Of a stretch of 64,000 nucleotides of DNA, positions 9,588-17,377 are shown piece after piece. The position numbers and the translations under genes were made by a program. Positions within the stretch are counted from its first letter, which is position 1. Each line of letters opens with the position of its first letter. Below the pieces are notes generated by a model, which searched no databases, was not told the DNA's origin, and worked only from the letters and a program-made list of their open reading frames with translations. This DNA is from Microbacterium telephonicum (lineage in GTDB: Bacteria; Actinomycetota; Actinomycetes; Actinomycetales; Microbacteriaceae), in the NCBI RefSeq assembly GCF_003651225.1, contig NZ_RCDB01000002.1:248001-312000 (forward strand), in the 5' to 3' direction.

Positions 9588-9627
9588 GCGCCACCCGCTG
9601 ACCCGGACGGTGTCCGCGTCACCACGA

Positions 9628-9668
9628 CGCCGCCGAGACCGCGTGCCCCGCACGTGATCTCGGCGGCG
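9628..9668. terminator. Bidirectional hairpin terminator
   Basis: A perfect 11-base inverted repeat, CGCCGCCGAGA (9628-9638) and TCTCGGCGGCG (9658-9668), with a further GCGTGCCCCGCACG-like pairing inside the loop. It sits between the convergent ends of the UPF0182 gene and the carotenoid operon. There is no clear U-tract, which is common for actinobacterial terminators. Confidence 0.7.
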
Positions 9669-9694
9669 CGGTGCTGTAGGGGAGCACCGCGCGG

Positions 9695-10561
9695 TCAGGC
9701 GGTCAGCATCCACCACCAGATGAGCAGCAGGGTCACGAGGAAGCCGCCCAGCTGGTTGAGCCACAGGAAGCGGCGCCACCCCGTCGTGGCGGCGGTGCAG
9801 TCGGCATCGGCGAGGTTCCGGTAGGGCCACACTGCCAGCAGGTAGGGCACGACCACGATTGCGGCCAACGGTCCCGGCCACGGCGTCACGAGCATCGCGA
9901 GTCCCGCGAGCGCGTAGCAGACGAGGGCGAAGCGCACCGTCCAGCGCGCACCGCGCACGGTCGCGATCGAGGCGATGCCCGCCTCCCGGTCGGCGGTGAC
10001 GTCCTGTACGGCGCCGAAGGCGTGCGAGGCGACGCCCCACAACGCGAAAGCGCCGGTGAGGGCCACCAGCGGCCACGTCCACGTCGTGCCGGCCAGAACG
10101 AACCCGTACACGGCGGGCGAGAAGAAGTGGATGCTGCTGGTCACCGAGTCGGCGAAGGGCACCTCCTTCAGCCGCAATGGCGGCGCGGAGTAGAACACGA
10201 CGAAGAACAGGCTCGCCGCCAGCACGAGCCATGACAGCGGCGAGCCGACGACGACGAGGTAGACGACGAAGGGAAGGCAGGACAGTGCCGCCGCCCACAG
10301 CGTGATGCGATGGAAGCTGCGGTCGAGCACGGCGCCGTGGGCGCCGCCCTTGCGTGGGTTGCGCAGGTCGGACTCGTAGTCGAAGACGTCGTTGACGCCG
10401 TACATCGCGAGGTTGTACGGCACGAGGAAGAACAGCGTGCCGACGATGAGCGTCGCGTCGATCTGCCGCGTCGTCAGCAGGTACGCGGCCGCGAACGGGT
10501 AGGCGGTGTTGATCCAGCTGACCGGACGTGAGGCGACCAGGAGCTGTCGGAGGGTGTTCAC
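9695..10561 (-). CDS. crtEb: UbiA-family prenyltransferase, probable lycopene elongase (CrtEb)
   Basis: A 288-residue integral membrane prenyltransferase, GTG start. The UbiA Asp-rich motifs are visible: NDVFDYESD at about residues 57-65 and QDVTADREAG further on, with 7-9 hydrophobic helices. In C50-carotenoid producers such as Corynebacterium and Micrococcus, CrtEb adds two C5 units to lycopene to make flavuxanthin, the precursor of C50 cyclic carotenoids. Position as the last gene after crtYe and crtYf supports this role over ubiquinone-type prenylation. Overlaps crtYf by 4 bases. The product chain length cannot be told from sequence alone. Confidence 0.88.
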   Translation of the reverse strand: MNTLRQLLVASRPVSWINTAYPFAAAYLLTTRQIDATLIVGTLFFLVPYNLAMYGVNDVFDYESDLRNPRKGGAHGAVLDRSFHRITLWAAALSCLPFVVYLVVVGSPLSWLVLAASLFFVVFYSAPPLRLKEVPFADSVTSSIHFFSPAVYGFVLAGTTWTWPLVALTGAFALWGVASHAFGAVQDVTADREAGIASIATVRGARWTVRFALVCYALAGLAMLVTPWPGPLAAIVVVPYLLAVWPYRNLADADCTAATTGWRRFLWLNQLGGFLVTLLLIWWWMLTA

Positions 10562-10890
10562 GGGGCGTCCTCCTCGGGCCCGGCGTGGCCGGCCGGTCGT
10601 GGGGTCAGCAGCGCGTGCACGGCGGGCACGAGGAAGGCGGCGCACACGGGGTACGAGAAGTCCTCGAGCGGCGCGAGCCCGATCCGCAGGCCGCTGAGGT
10701 GCTCGGGCGGGTAGGTGAACAGGTCGAGGGCGATCATGACGTTGTCGAACACCGCCGTGAGCAGCACGAGACCGATGGCGGCGAGCGCCGAGGCTGTCAG
10801 TCTGCGCCGGATGCCCGGACGGCGGGCCGACAGGGCCGTCACGATCACGGTGAGCAGCACGAACGGCACGATGAGCGCGGCGTAGGTCAT
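10558..10890 (-). CDS. crtYf: Lycopene cyclase-domain protein, heterodimeric C50 cyclase subunit (CrtYf-like)
   Basis: A 110-residue protein with three hydrophobic helices and the lycopene cyclase domain signature DNVMIALDLFTYPPEHLSG followed by LAPLEDFSYP. This matches the second subunit of the heterodimeric C50 carotenoid cyclases, which cyclise flavuxanthin-type intermediates to decaprenoxanthin- or sarcinaxanthin-like products. The ATG lies 4 bases into the crtYe stop region, so translation is probably coupled; the stop overlaps the crtEb GTG. Confidence 0.88.
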   Translation of the reverse strand: MTYAALIVPFVLLTVIVTALSARRPGIRRRLTASALAAIGLVLLTAVFDNVMIALDLFTYPPEHLSGLRIGLAPLEDFSYPVCAAFLVPAVHALLTPRPAGHAGPEEDAP

Positions 10891-11234
10891 GCGGCGTCCC
10901 CGCTTCGTCCGCGCCGCTGCGCGCGGGCGGCGAGTCGCCGCAGCGCAGCGCTGTGCAGCACGAGGGCGAGATAGCACAGGAACGCGAGGAAGACGGGCTC
11001 CTCCACCGGCAGGTGGGGCGCGAGGTCGACACCGAGCAGCAGGGGACTTTCGCCCTTGACGAACACGCCCGCGGCGATGCCGACGGCATCCCACGCGAGG
11101 AAGAAGACGGTGCCGATCGCGGTCGCCGCGACGGTGCGCCCCGGCGAGGTCGCCCCAGCCAGCCGGAAGCGCGCGTCCAGGAGCGCGACGCCGGCGAACG
11201 AGACGAGGATCGCCGCGAGGTACAGGCCCGGCAC
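10887..11234 (-). CDS. crtYe: Lycopene cyclase-domain protein, heterodimeric C50 cyclase subunit (CrtYe-like)
   Basis: A 115-residue membrane protein with three to four helices. The segment FFLAWDAVGIAAGVFVKGES, followed by LGVDLAPHLPVEEPVFLAFL, is characteristic of the first subunit of C50 carotenoid cyclases. Paired with crtYf as two small genes, as in Corynebacterium and Micrococcus, where both subunits are needed. The GTG start at 11234 lies one base after the crtI stop codon, so I chose it over in-frame codons further upstream inside crtI. It overlaps crtYf by 4 bases. Confidence 0.87.
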   Translation of the reverse strand: MPGLYLAAILVSFAGVALLDARFRLAGATSPGRTVAATAIGTVFFLAWDAVGIAAGVFVKGESPLLLGVDLAPHLPVEEPVFLAFLCYLALVLHSAALRRLAARAQRRGRSGDAA

Positions 11235-11235
11235 G

Positions 11236-12762
11236 TTATGACTCCCGGATGCGGTCGCGCACGAGTTCGGCCGAGATGAGGCACATCGGCAGGCCGATAC
11301 CCGGCAGTACCGTCGCCCCGGCGTACGACAGGTTCGAGACCTTGCGGGAGAACGGGCGGGGACGGAAGGGACCCGACTGGGCGAGCGTGTGGGCGAGCCC
11401 CAGCGAGTTGCCGCGCCAGGCGTGGAAGTCGGCCGCGAAGTCCGCCGGGGCGATCGTCCGGCGCACCCGAATGCGGCCGGCGAGGTCGGGGGTGCCGGTC
11501 CACGCGGCGATCTGGGCGATCGCGCGGTCTGCCGCCGCCTCCACCGCCGGCGCGCCGGCACCGTCCACGCCGCCGCGCCCCAGCGAGGGGTCGGCGGGGA
11601 TCGGCACGAGCACGAACAGGTTCTCGGAACCCGCGGGCGCGACGGTGTCGTCGGTCGCGCTGGGACGGCACACGTACAGGGAGGCCGGATCGGGCACGCT
11701 CGGCGACCGCCCGAAGATCGCATCGAAGTTCGCCCGCCAGTCCCGCGTGAACAGCAGGGTGTGGTGCGCGAGCGCGGGCAACTCGCCGTCGACGCCCAGG
11801 AGGACCAGCAGCGCGCCCGGACTCGGGGTGCGCCTGCGCCAGACGCGCTCGGGATGCGACTGCGCCTCCGGCGTCAGCAGGGCGGTCTCGGTGTGGTGCA
11901 GGTCGGCGGTCGAGACGACGCGGTCGGCGCGGACGATCTCACCGTCCTGCAGGCGCACGCCGGTCGCCCGGCCGCCCTCGGTGAGGATCTCCGCGACCTC
12001 GGCGCCGGTGCGCACCGTCACGCCGCGCGCGACGGCGAGGCGTTCGATCGCCGCGATGACCTCGGTGAAGCCTCCGCGTGGGTACAGCACGCCTTCGTCG
12101 AGGTCGAGGTGGCTCATGAGGTGGTAGAGCGCCGGTGCGCGGAACGGGGAGGCGCCCAGGAAGACCGCCGGGTATCCGAGGATCTGCCGCAGCAGCGGAT
12201 CGCGCACGGTGCGGGAGACGCGCCGCGACAGCGGCTCTGCGAGCATCCCCAGCAGTCGAGGCAGACGCCGCAGCAGGGCGGGATCGCGCGCCGCGGCGAG
12301 CGTGGCGTAATCGTCGTACAGGAACTTCGACACCGCGAGGTCGTACGCGTCGGCGGCGGAGTCGAGGTAGGCGTCGAGCCGGGCGCCGGCACCCTTCTCG
12401 CGCGACTCGAACAGCGCGGTCGCCGCCGACCGCCCCGACACGACGTCGATCCGCTCGCCCGGCCCGTCGGCATCCGGCTCGCCGTAGACGCGGTAGGCGG
12501 GCGTGAGCGGCACGAGGTCGAGTTCGGCGGCGGCGCTCGTGCCGAGCAGGCCGAAGAAGCGGTCGAAGACCTCGGGCATGAGATACCAGCTGGGCCCGGT
12601 GTCGAAGCGGAACCCCTCGTGCTCCCAGGAGCCGGCGCGGCCGCCCGTGGCGGGCAGGGCCTCGAAGACCTCGACCCGGTGTCCGTCCTCGGCCAGCAGC
12701 GCCGCGGTGGCGAGCCCGGCGATGCCGCCGCCGATCACGGCGACGGTGCCCGGCGCGCTCAC
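11236..12762 (-). CDS. crtI: Phytoene desaturase CrtI
   Basis: A 508-residue FAD-dependent desaturase/isomerase. The N-terminal Rossmann fingerprint is VAVIGGGIAGLATAALLAED, followed by FEALPATGGRAGSW. Substrate-region signatures such as FDTGPSWYLMPEVF and the C-terminal YAGATVLPGIGLPMCLISAE match CrtI enzymes, which convert phytoene to lycopene. The GTG start overlaps the crtB stop by 4 bases. Length is typical. It supplies lycopene to the downstream elongase and cyclase. Confidence 0.94.
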   Translation of the reverse strand: MSAPGTVAVIGGGIAGLATAALLAEDGHRVEVFEALPATGGRAGSWEHEGFRFDTGPSWYLMPEVFDRFFGLLGTSAAAELDLVPLTPAYRVYGEPDADGPGERIDVVSGRSAATALFESREKGAGARLDAYLDSAADAYDLAVSKFLYDDYATLAAARDPALLRRLPRLLGMLAEPLSRRVSRTVRDPLLRQILGYPAVFLGASPFRAPALYHLMSHLDLDEGVLYPRGGFTEVIAAIERLAVARGVTVRTGAEVAEILTEGGRATGVRLQDGEIVRADRVVSTADLHHTETALLTPEAQSHPERVWRRRTPSPGALLVLLGVDGELPALAHHTLLFTRDWRANFDAIFGRSPSVPDPASLYVCRPSATDDTVAPAGSENLFVLVPIPADPSLGRGGVDGAGAPAVEAAADRAIAQIAAWTGTPDLAGRIRVRRTIAPADFAADFHAWRGNSLGLAHTLAQSGPFRPRPFSRKVSNLSYAGATVLPGIGLPMCLISAELVRDRIRES

Positions 12763-13619
12763 CGGTGCGCCGCCATCAGCCGCGGCGGACGCCCCGCGGC
12801 GGCGCGGGCCGCGATCGCGGCCTTCACCGCCGACGGCACCCGCACCCGGCCGCCGGGCTCGGAGCCGGTCACGGTGGCGCGCCGCAGTCGCGCCGACAGC
12901 TCCGCGAACAGGTCGTGCGCGGCGGTCACCGCGGCACGGCAATCGGCGGGCAGGGCGCGGATGGCGGCGGCCGACGCGTCGAGGTCGGCGTCGATGCGGT
13001 CGAGCACCGTCACGGCGTCGCCGTCGAGGTACTCGCGGCCGAGCAGGTCGCGGTCTTCGCCGCGGTCGCGGAGGAAGTTGACGTCCTGGAAGGCCGCCCC
13101 CAGGCGGCGTGCGCCGTCGACGAGGTGCGCGGGCGCCGGCCGCGGCGCAGGGGAGCCCGCGTTGACGAACGTCTGCAGGCACATGAGCCCCACCACTTCG
13201 GCGGAGCCGTACACATAGGCGTCGTGCGAGGCGGCGTCGTGCGCCGCGGTGTCGAGATCGGTGCGCATCGAGGCGAAGAAGGGCGCAGTGAGATCGTCGC
13301 CGATGCCGCAGGCGCGCGCCGTGCGCGCGAAGGCATGCACGACGAGGTTGGTGCTGAACCCCCGCTCGTGCGCGCGGCGCGTCTCGTCCTCGAGATCGTC
13401 GAGCACGGCGCGGCGGCCGGCGGGATCCACGCCCGCCGCCTCGGCGGCGCCGTCGACGATCTCGTCGGCGACCCGCACGAGGGCGTAGACGTTGCGAACG
13501 TGCGGACGCACCCGCGGGCCCAGCAGGCGTGCGGCGAGGGAGAACGAGGTCGAGTACGCACCGATGACGCGGGCGGCCGCGGCCTCGGCGGTGCGGTCGT
13601 AGAGGGTGTCGTCGGTCAC
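12759..13619 (-). CDS. crtB: Phytoene synthase CrtB
   Basis: A 286-residue squalene/phytoene synthase. Both Asp-rich substrate-binding motifs are present: VADEIVDGAAE near the N-terminus and QDVNFLRDRGEDRD near residue 160. The N-terminal STSFSLAARLLGPRVR segment is also typical. It condenses two geranylgeranyl diphosphates to phytoene. GTG start in a 4-base overlap with the stop of the prenyl diphosphate synthase gene, so supply and use of GGPP are translationally linked. Confidence 0.94.
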   Translation of the reverse strand: MTDDTLYDRTAEAAAARVIGAYSTSFSLAARLLGPRVRPHVRNVYALVRVADEIVDGAAEAAGVDPAGRRAVLDDLEDETRRAHERGFSTNLVVHAFARTARACGIGDDLTAPFFASMRTDLDTAAHDAASHDAYVYGSAEVVGLMCLQTFVNAGSPAPRPAPAHLVDGARRLGAAFQDVNFLRDRGEDRDLLGREYLDGDAVTVLDRIDADLDASAAAIRALPADCRAAVTAAHDLFAELSARLRRATVTGSEPGGRVRVPSAVKAAIAARAAAGRPPRLMAAHR

Positions 13620-14671
13620 GGGATGCGTCCGCGGATCGCATCGGTGAGGGCGTCCATGAGCTCCCGCGCGCCGGCCGGGAGGGCCTCGGTCGTGCGTCGC
13701 GACTGCTCCAGGGTCTCGGCGATGAGCTCGACCATGCGCGTGCGCGCGCCGCTGGCCGTCAGCTCCCGCTGCGCGCGGCGCACCGCGATCGGACCGGTGT
13801 GTGCCAGCGCGAGGGCCGAGGACACCTGCGGCCACGACGCGGTGTCGCGGGCGAAGGCGATGAGTGGCGTGCGCTTGCCCTCGCGCAGGTCGGCGCCCGG
13901 CGTCCGGCCCGCCTGCGCCCGCGTGCCGAAGGTGCCGATGAGGTCGTCGACGAGCTGGAAGGCGAGTCCCAGCTGCGCGCTCGCCTCGGCGACGGCCGCC
14001 TGCGCGGCGGCATCGGCGCCGGCGAGGATCGCCCCGGCGGCCAGCGGTGCCCGGAAGGAGTACACCGCCGTCTTGTCGTGCGCCGCACCCAGCAGCGCGG
14101 TCGCGGCGGGCACGTCGGCGTCGGCCGCGTTCTCGACGTCGGCGAGCTCTCCGACGGCCGAGACCAGCACGGCCTCGTCGAGCACGTCCAGCAGTGTGTC
14201 GCGCACGTCGCCGGGAAGGTCGGCGGTGGCGATCAGCCGGGAGACCTCGTGCAGCAGCAGGTCGCCGGCGAGGATGGCCGCAGCGTCGCCGACGATGGCG
14301 CATGCCGCCGGCGCGGCGCCCCGGTCCCGCGCGCGTGCCCGGAACTCCCCGCCCACGTTCGGCACGCCGCGGCGCGCGGTGTCGCGGTCGATGACGTCGT
14401 CGTGCACGACGAAGGCGGTGTGGAGCAGCTCGAACGCGGCGGCGACCTGCCAGAGCGCAGGAGTCGCCGTCCGGTTGCCGCCGAAGGCCTCGAAGGCGCG
14501 CACGACGAGCGCGGGGCGCAGCCTCTTGCCGCCGGCCGCCGCGCGTTCGATCGCCGACGCGAGGGCGGCGGCGGATTCGCCGCGGGTGGCGGCGCGGGCC
14601 GACAGGCGGGTGAGGGACGCATCGATGGCCGCGTCGATGCGCAGGCGCGCGTCGGTGTCGACGGCGATCAT
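13616..14671 (-). CDS. crtE: Geranylgeranyl diphosphate synthase (polyprenyl synthetase, CrtE/IdsA)
   Basis: A 351-residue trans-prenyl diphosphate synthase. The first Asp-rich motif is VVHDDVIDRDTARRG and the second is QLVDDLIGTFG, where DDxxG replaces DDxxD as in actinobacterial IdsA-type enzymes. GGKRLRPAL is the conserved IPP-binding region. It elongates DMAPP/FPP to GGPP for CrtB. ATG start in a 4-base overlap with idi. An Ala-rich N-terminus and total length fit the IdsA group. Product length (C15 or C20) is inferred from the operon. Confidence 0.9.
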   Translation of the reverse strand: MIAVDTDARLRIDAAIDASLTRLSARAATRGESAAALASAIERAAAGGKRLRPALVVRAFEAFGGNRTATPALWQVAAAFELLHTAFVVHDDVIDRDTARRGVPNVGGEFRARARDRGAAPAACAIVGDAAAILAGDLLLHEVSRLIATADLPGDVRDTLLDVLDEAVLVSAVGELADVENAADADVPAATALLGAAHDKTAVYSFRAPLAAGAILAGADAAAQAAVAEASAQLGLAFQLVDDLIGTFGTRAQAGRTPGADLREGKRTPLIAFARDTASWPQVSSALALAHTGPIAVRRAQRELTASGARTRMVELIAETLEQSRRTTEALPAGARELMDALTDAIRGRIP

Positions 14672-15201
14672 GACGCCACCGGTTCGGCTGTGAGGGCGGC
14701 CAGCTGCAGCACGAGCCACGGGCTGAACGCCCACGGCGTCGCGCGCGCGGCGACGGCGAGGTCGACGGGGGAGACCCACCGGTACTCGGCGATCTCGTCG
14801 GCGCGGGGGGCGGGGGCGTCGGTGGTGGTGGCGGCGAAGACGGGGCAGATCTCGTTCTCCACGATCCCGGCCGCATCCACGGCGCGGTAGCGGAAGTCGG
14901 GGAGGATCGGGCGGATGTCGGCGACCTCGATGCCGAGCTCGTGGCGTGCGCGCCGGCGCAGTGCCTCCTCGAGGTCCTCTCCGGGTCCGGGATGTCCGCA
15001 GAAGCTGTTGGTCCACACGCCCGGCCACGTGCGCTTGTCGAGTGCGCGCCGGGTGACCAGCACGCGACCGTCGGGGCGTGCGACGTGGCATGAGAACGCG
15101 AGGTGCAGCGGGGTGTCGGTGGTGTGGACCGCGGACTTCGCGGCGGTGCCGATGGGCGTGCCGCCCTCATCGACGAGCACCACCTGCTCTTCGTCGACCA
15201 T
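14668..15201 (-). CDS. idi: Isopentenyl-diphosphate delta-isomerase (type I)
   Basis: A 177-residue Nudix-fold isomerase. The catalytic Cys is in TNSFCGHP and the catalytic Glu in VENEICPVF; the Nudix-like helix is GEDLEEALRRRARHELGI. It interconverts IPP and DMAPP, priming GGPP synthesis. First gene of a seven-gene operon in which each later gene overlaps or touches the previous one. The leader has GGGAGG just before the ATG. The putative -10 (TAAACT on the minus strand, 15246-15251) lies inside a palindrome shared with the divergent MarR gene. Confidence 0.94.
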   Translation of the reverse strand: MVDEEQVVLVDEGGTPIGTAAKSAVHTTDTPLHLAFSCHVARPDGRVLVTRRALDKRTWPGVWTNSFCGHPGPGEDLEEALRRRARHELGIEVADIRPILPDFRYRAVDAAGIVENEICPVFAATTTDAPAPRADEIAEYRWVSPVDLAVAARATPWAFSPWLVLQLAALTAEPVAS

Positions 15202-15240
15202 GGGTCCTCCCGGGTGCCGCTCTCACGTTCATGAGGCTGA

Positions 15241-15259
15241 TTGCTAGTTTAGCTAGCGA
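15241..15259. promoter_or_regulatory. Candidate operator between the carotenoid operon and its MarR regulator
   Basis: Imperfect inverted repeat TTGCTAG-TTTAG-CTAGCGA (6 of 7 positions pair), in a short AT-richer stretch. It contains the putative -10 of the idi operon (TAAACT on the minus strand) and lies where the -35 of the divergent regulator gene would be if CATACT at 15268-15273 is its -10. A MarR dimer bound here could repress the operon and autoregulate. No binding data exist; this is inference from position and symmetry. Confidence 0.5.
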
Positions 15260-15299
15260 GTTTCCGTCATACTACAGAGGATCGCGAGGAGGTGTCCAG

Positions 15300-15803
15300 G
15301 TGAGCGGAACGGTACCCGGAGCGCGGGTCCCGGCGACCGAGCGCGAGCGGATCGAGCGCGCCGCGATGGAGGCGGTACGCGCGTTCACCGACGCGATGGA
15401 CCGCATGCACGGCACGCTGCGAGGCGACATGGACATGAACGCGACCGACCTCGCGGCCCTGCGCATGCTGATCGTGCGGGAGCAGCGCGGCGAGGTGGTC
15501 ACGCCGCACCAGTTGGCGGAGCATCTGGCGATCACGACGGCCTCGACGACGAAGTTGCTGGATCGGCTGACCGCCGACGGCTACCTCGAGCGGCGCCCGC
15601 ATCCGACCGACCGGCGGGCCCGCGTGGTGGCCATCACTGATGCCGCGCGAGGGGACTTCTACCGCCACATGGGCGAGCGGATGCGGCGGATGCGCGAGGC
15701 CATGACGGTCTACTCCGACGAGGAGTTGCGGGCCGTCATCAGCTTTCTCGAAGACATGGAAGTCGCTCTCGCCACGCCGGAATGGGGGCCGACATCCGCG
15801 TGA
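15300..15803 (+). CDS. MarR-family transcriptional regulator, probable CrtR-like carotenoid repressor
   Basis: A 167-residue winged-helix protein. The HTH runs through TPHQLAEHLAITTASTTKLL, the recognition helix region, followed by the wing RRPHPTDRRARVVAITDA, which is the canonical MarR D-x-R-x-x-x-V/L motif. GTG start chosen because GAGGAGG lies 7 bases upstream; the frame extends further upstream, but into the promoter. It is divergent from the idi-crt operon. In Corynebacterium glutamicum the MarR-type CrtR sits divergently at the crt operon, represses it and responds to GGPP. The same arrangement here suggests the same job. Confidence 0.88.
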   Translation: MSGTVPGARVPATERERIERAAMEAVRAFTDAMDRMHGTLRGDMDMNATDLAALRMLIVREQRGEVVTPHQLAEHLAITTASTTKLLDRLTADGYLERRPHPTDRRARVVAITDAARGDFYRHMGERMRRMREAMTVYSDEELRAVISFLEDMEVALATPEWGPTSA

Positions 15804-15828
15804 TCCCGCGGAGCTCGCGGGGCAAACA

Positions 15829-15858
15829 GAGAAGGCGTCCCGAGTGGGACGCCTTCTC
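15829..15858. terminator. Strong rho-independent terminator
   Basis: A perfect 13-base stem (GAGAAGGCGTCCC / GGGACGCCTTCTC) with loop GAGT, followed by ATTTTGTT on the plus strand. It ends the MarR gene and, read on the minus strand (followed by TGTTTG), can also end the initiator tRNA transcript. Confidence 0.88.
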
Positions 15859-15864
15859 ATTTTG

Positions 15865-15938
15865 TTGCGGGGACAGGATTTGAACCTGCGACCTCTGGGT
15901 TATGAGCCCAGCGAGCTACCGAGCTGCTCCACCCCGCG
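15865..15938 (-). tRNA. Initiator tRNA-fMet (anticodon CAT)
   Basis: A 74-base tRNA without encoded CCA. It begins CGCGGGGTGGAGCAG, has the anticodon stem-loop CTGGGCTCATAACCCAG and the T-arm GGTTCAAATCC. The unpaired C1-A72 at the acceptor end and the three G-C pairs (GGG/CCC) in the anticodon stem are the hallmarks of bacterial initiator tRNA, so this is not elongator tRNA-Met. Confidence 0.95.
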
Positions 15939-16009
15939 GCACAAGAAGATAGCCTAGCACGGATTTCGGGCGGTTGCGACACGAGGTGCGCGCGGGCGAG
16001 GATGAGGGC

Positions 16010-16537
16010 ATGTCCGACGCCCGCCGCCCCCGTGATCGAGGCGACGATTCCGTGCCGGATGCCGCCCCGGACGGACGCGACGAGACCGAGAACGAGCGCG
16101 CCGACCGCAACTGGAACGAGATCCTGCAGGAGCTTCGGGTGCTGCAGACCGGTACGCAGATCCTCACCGGCTTCCTGCTGGCACTCGCCTTCCAGCCCGC
16201 GTTCGCCGACCTCGACGCGGACCAGCGCACCTTCTACCTCGTGCTGATCGTGCTGGCGGCGCTGAGCGCGATCGTCGCGCTCGCGCCGGTGGCGCTGCAC
16301 CGGCTCCTGTTCCGTGCGAAGGCGAAGAGCGCGGTCGTCGCGTACGGGCACGCCGCGTTGGTGACCTCGCTCGTGACGGTGGCCGCCCTGCTCGTCGGTG
16401 TCGTCTCGTTCGTCTTCGACGTCGTCGTGGCAGCCGACGCGGCCGTCACAGCTGCTGTCGTGCTGGGGGCCCTGCTGGTCGTGCTGTGGATCGGCATCCC
16501 GTTGATCCTGCGTGCCCGTCGCCGGAGCGCCTCGTGA
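16010..16537 (+). CDS. DUF6328-like small membrane protein
   Basis: A 175-residue protein with a charged N-terminus (DETENERADRNWNEILQEL), then four hydrophobic helices: GTQILTGFLLALAFQPAF, YLVLIVLAALSAIVALAPVA, a third around LVTSLVTVAALLVGVVSFVF, and VLGALLVVLWIGIPLIL. The motif NEILQELRVLQTGTQILTGF is typical of the actinobacterial DUF6328 family; its function is unknown. ATG at 16010 was preferred to an in-frame ATG 12 codons upstream because a GAGGATGAGGG purine run precedes it. The stop overlaps the GTG of the next gene by 4 bases. Confidence 0.8.
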   Translation: MSDARRPRDRGDDSVPDAAPDGRDETENERADRNWNEILQELRVLQTGTQILTGFLLALAFQPAFADLDADQRTFYLVLIVLAALSAIVALAPVALHRLLFRAKAKSAVVAYGHAALVTSLVTVAALLVGVVSFVFDVVVAADAAVTAAVVLGALLVVLWIGIPLILRARRRSAS

Positions 16538-17343
16538 GCGCGGCGGCGCTCGGCGTCGCCGTCGCCCAGTTCGCGCCGTCGGCGGACCGTGAGGGCAATC
16601 TCGCGGCCGTGGAAGAGCTCGTCGCGACCGCGGCGCGGCGTGGGGCGCGGGTCGTGCTGCTTCCGGAATACGCGAGCTACTTCGTCGACCCGTTCGACGC
16701 GTCCCTCGCCGCCCACGCCGAAGAGCTCGACGGCCCGTTCACGCGGCGGCTGCGCGAGCTGGCGGCCGCCCACGAGGTCGTGGTCGTCGCGGGGCTGCTC
16801 GAACGGGCCGCGGATGCCGCGCGCGTGCGCAACACCGTCGTCGCCGTCGACGCCTCGGGGGTCGTCGCGGCCTATCGCAAGCTGCACCTCTACGACGCGT
16901 TCGGTCAGCGCGAGTCCGACTGGGTGGAGCCGGGCGCGATCGCGGCGCCGGAGACGTTCGAGATCGACGGCATCCGGTTCGCCCTCATGACCTGCTACGA
17001 CCTGCGCTTCCCCGAGGTGGCCCGCGTGCTCGCCGACAGTGGCGCGCACGTCATCCTCGTCGCGGCCGAGTGGGTGCGGGGACCTCTCAAGGAGCACCAC
17101 TGGCATACCCTGCTGCACGCGCGCGCGATCGAGAACACGCTCTACGTCGCGGCCGCCGACCACCCGCCGCCGCTCGGGGTGGGTGCGTCGCTCATCGTCG
17201 ACCCCACCGGGACCGAGGTGGCCGGTGTGGGGACGGCGACAGACGTCGCCGTCGCCTGGGTGGACCCCGCCGTCGTCGACCGGGTGCGACGGGTCAATCC
17301 GGCGCTCGCGCTGCGGCGGTTCCGGGTGGCGCCGCGCGACTGA
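16534..17343 (+). CDS. Carbon-nitrogen hydrolase (nitrilase superfamily amidase)
   Basis: A 269-residue CN-hydrolase. The Glu-Lys-Cys triad is visible: Glu in LLPEYASYF, Lys in YRKLHLYDAFG, Cys in MTCYDLRFPEVAR. The context around the Cys and the HHWHTLLHARAIEN segment resemble the Nit2/omega-amidase-like and related deaminated-glutathione amidase branch, but the exact amide substrate cannot be read from sequence. GTG start in a 4-base overlap with the DUF6328-like gene. It faces an aminotransferase on the opposite strand, and omega-amidases often work with transaminases that make alpha-keto acid amides, so a link is possible but not shown. Confidence 0.88.
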   Translation: MSAAALGVAVAQFAPSADREGNLAAVEELVATAARRGARVVLLPEYASYFVDPFDASLAAHAEELDGPFTRRLRELAAAHEVVVVAGLLERAADAARVRNTVVAVDASGVVAAYRKLHLYDAFGQRESDWVEPGAIAAPETFEIDGIRFALMTCYDLRFPEVARVLADSGAHVILVAAEWVRGPLKEHHWHTLLHARAIENTLYVAAADHPPPLGVGASLIVDPTGTEVAGVGTATDVAVAWVDPAVVDRVRRVNPALALRRFRVAPRD

Positions 17344-17377
17344 TCGCGCGGAGCGCTCTGCTCTGGCAGCCGCGCGG

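Noticed and set aside
5379-10298. A 1639-codon minus-strand open frame antisense to the Lon-like protease and UPF0182 genes, and other very long antisense frames (for example 18592-21420, 37099-40125).
   Set aside because: The DNA is so GC-rich that stop codons are rare in shadow frames. The translations are Arg/Gly/Val/Asp-rich without motifs, while the opposite strand holds clear, motif-bearing proteins.
15974-16009. Longer start for the DUF6328-like protein.
   Set aside because: The extra 12 residues are non-hydrophobic and there is no ribosome binding site; a purine-rich GAGGATGAGGG run precedes ATG 16010.
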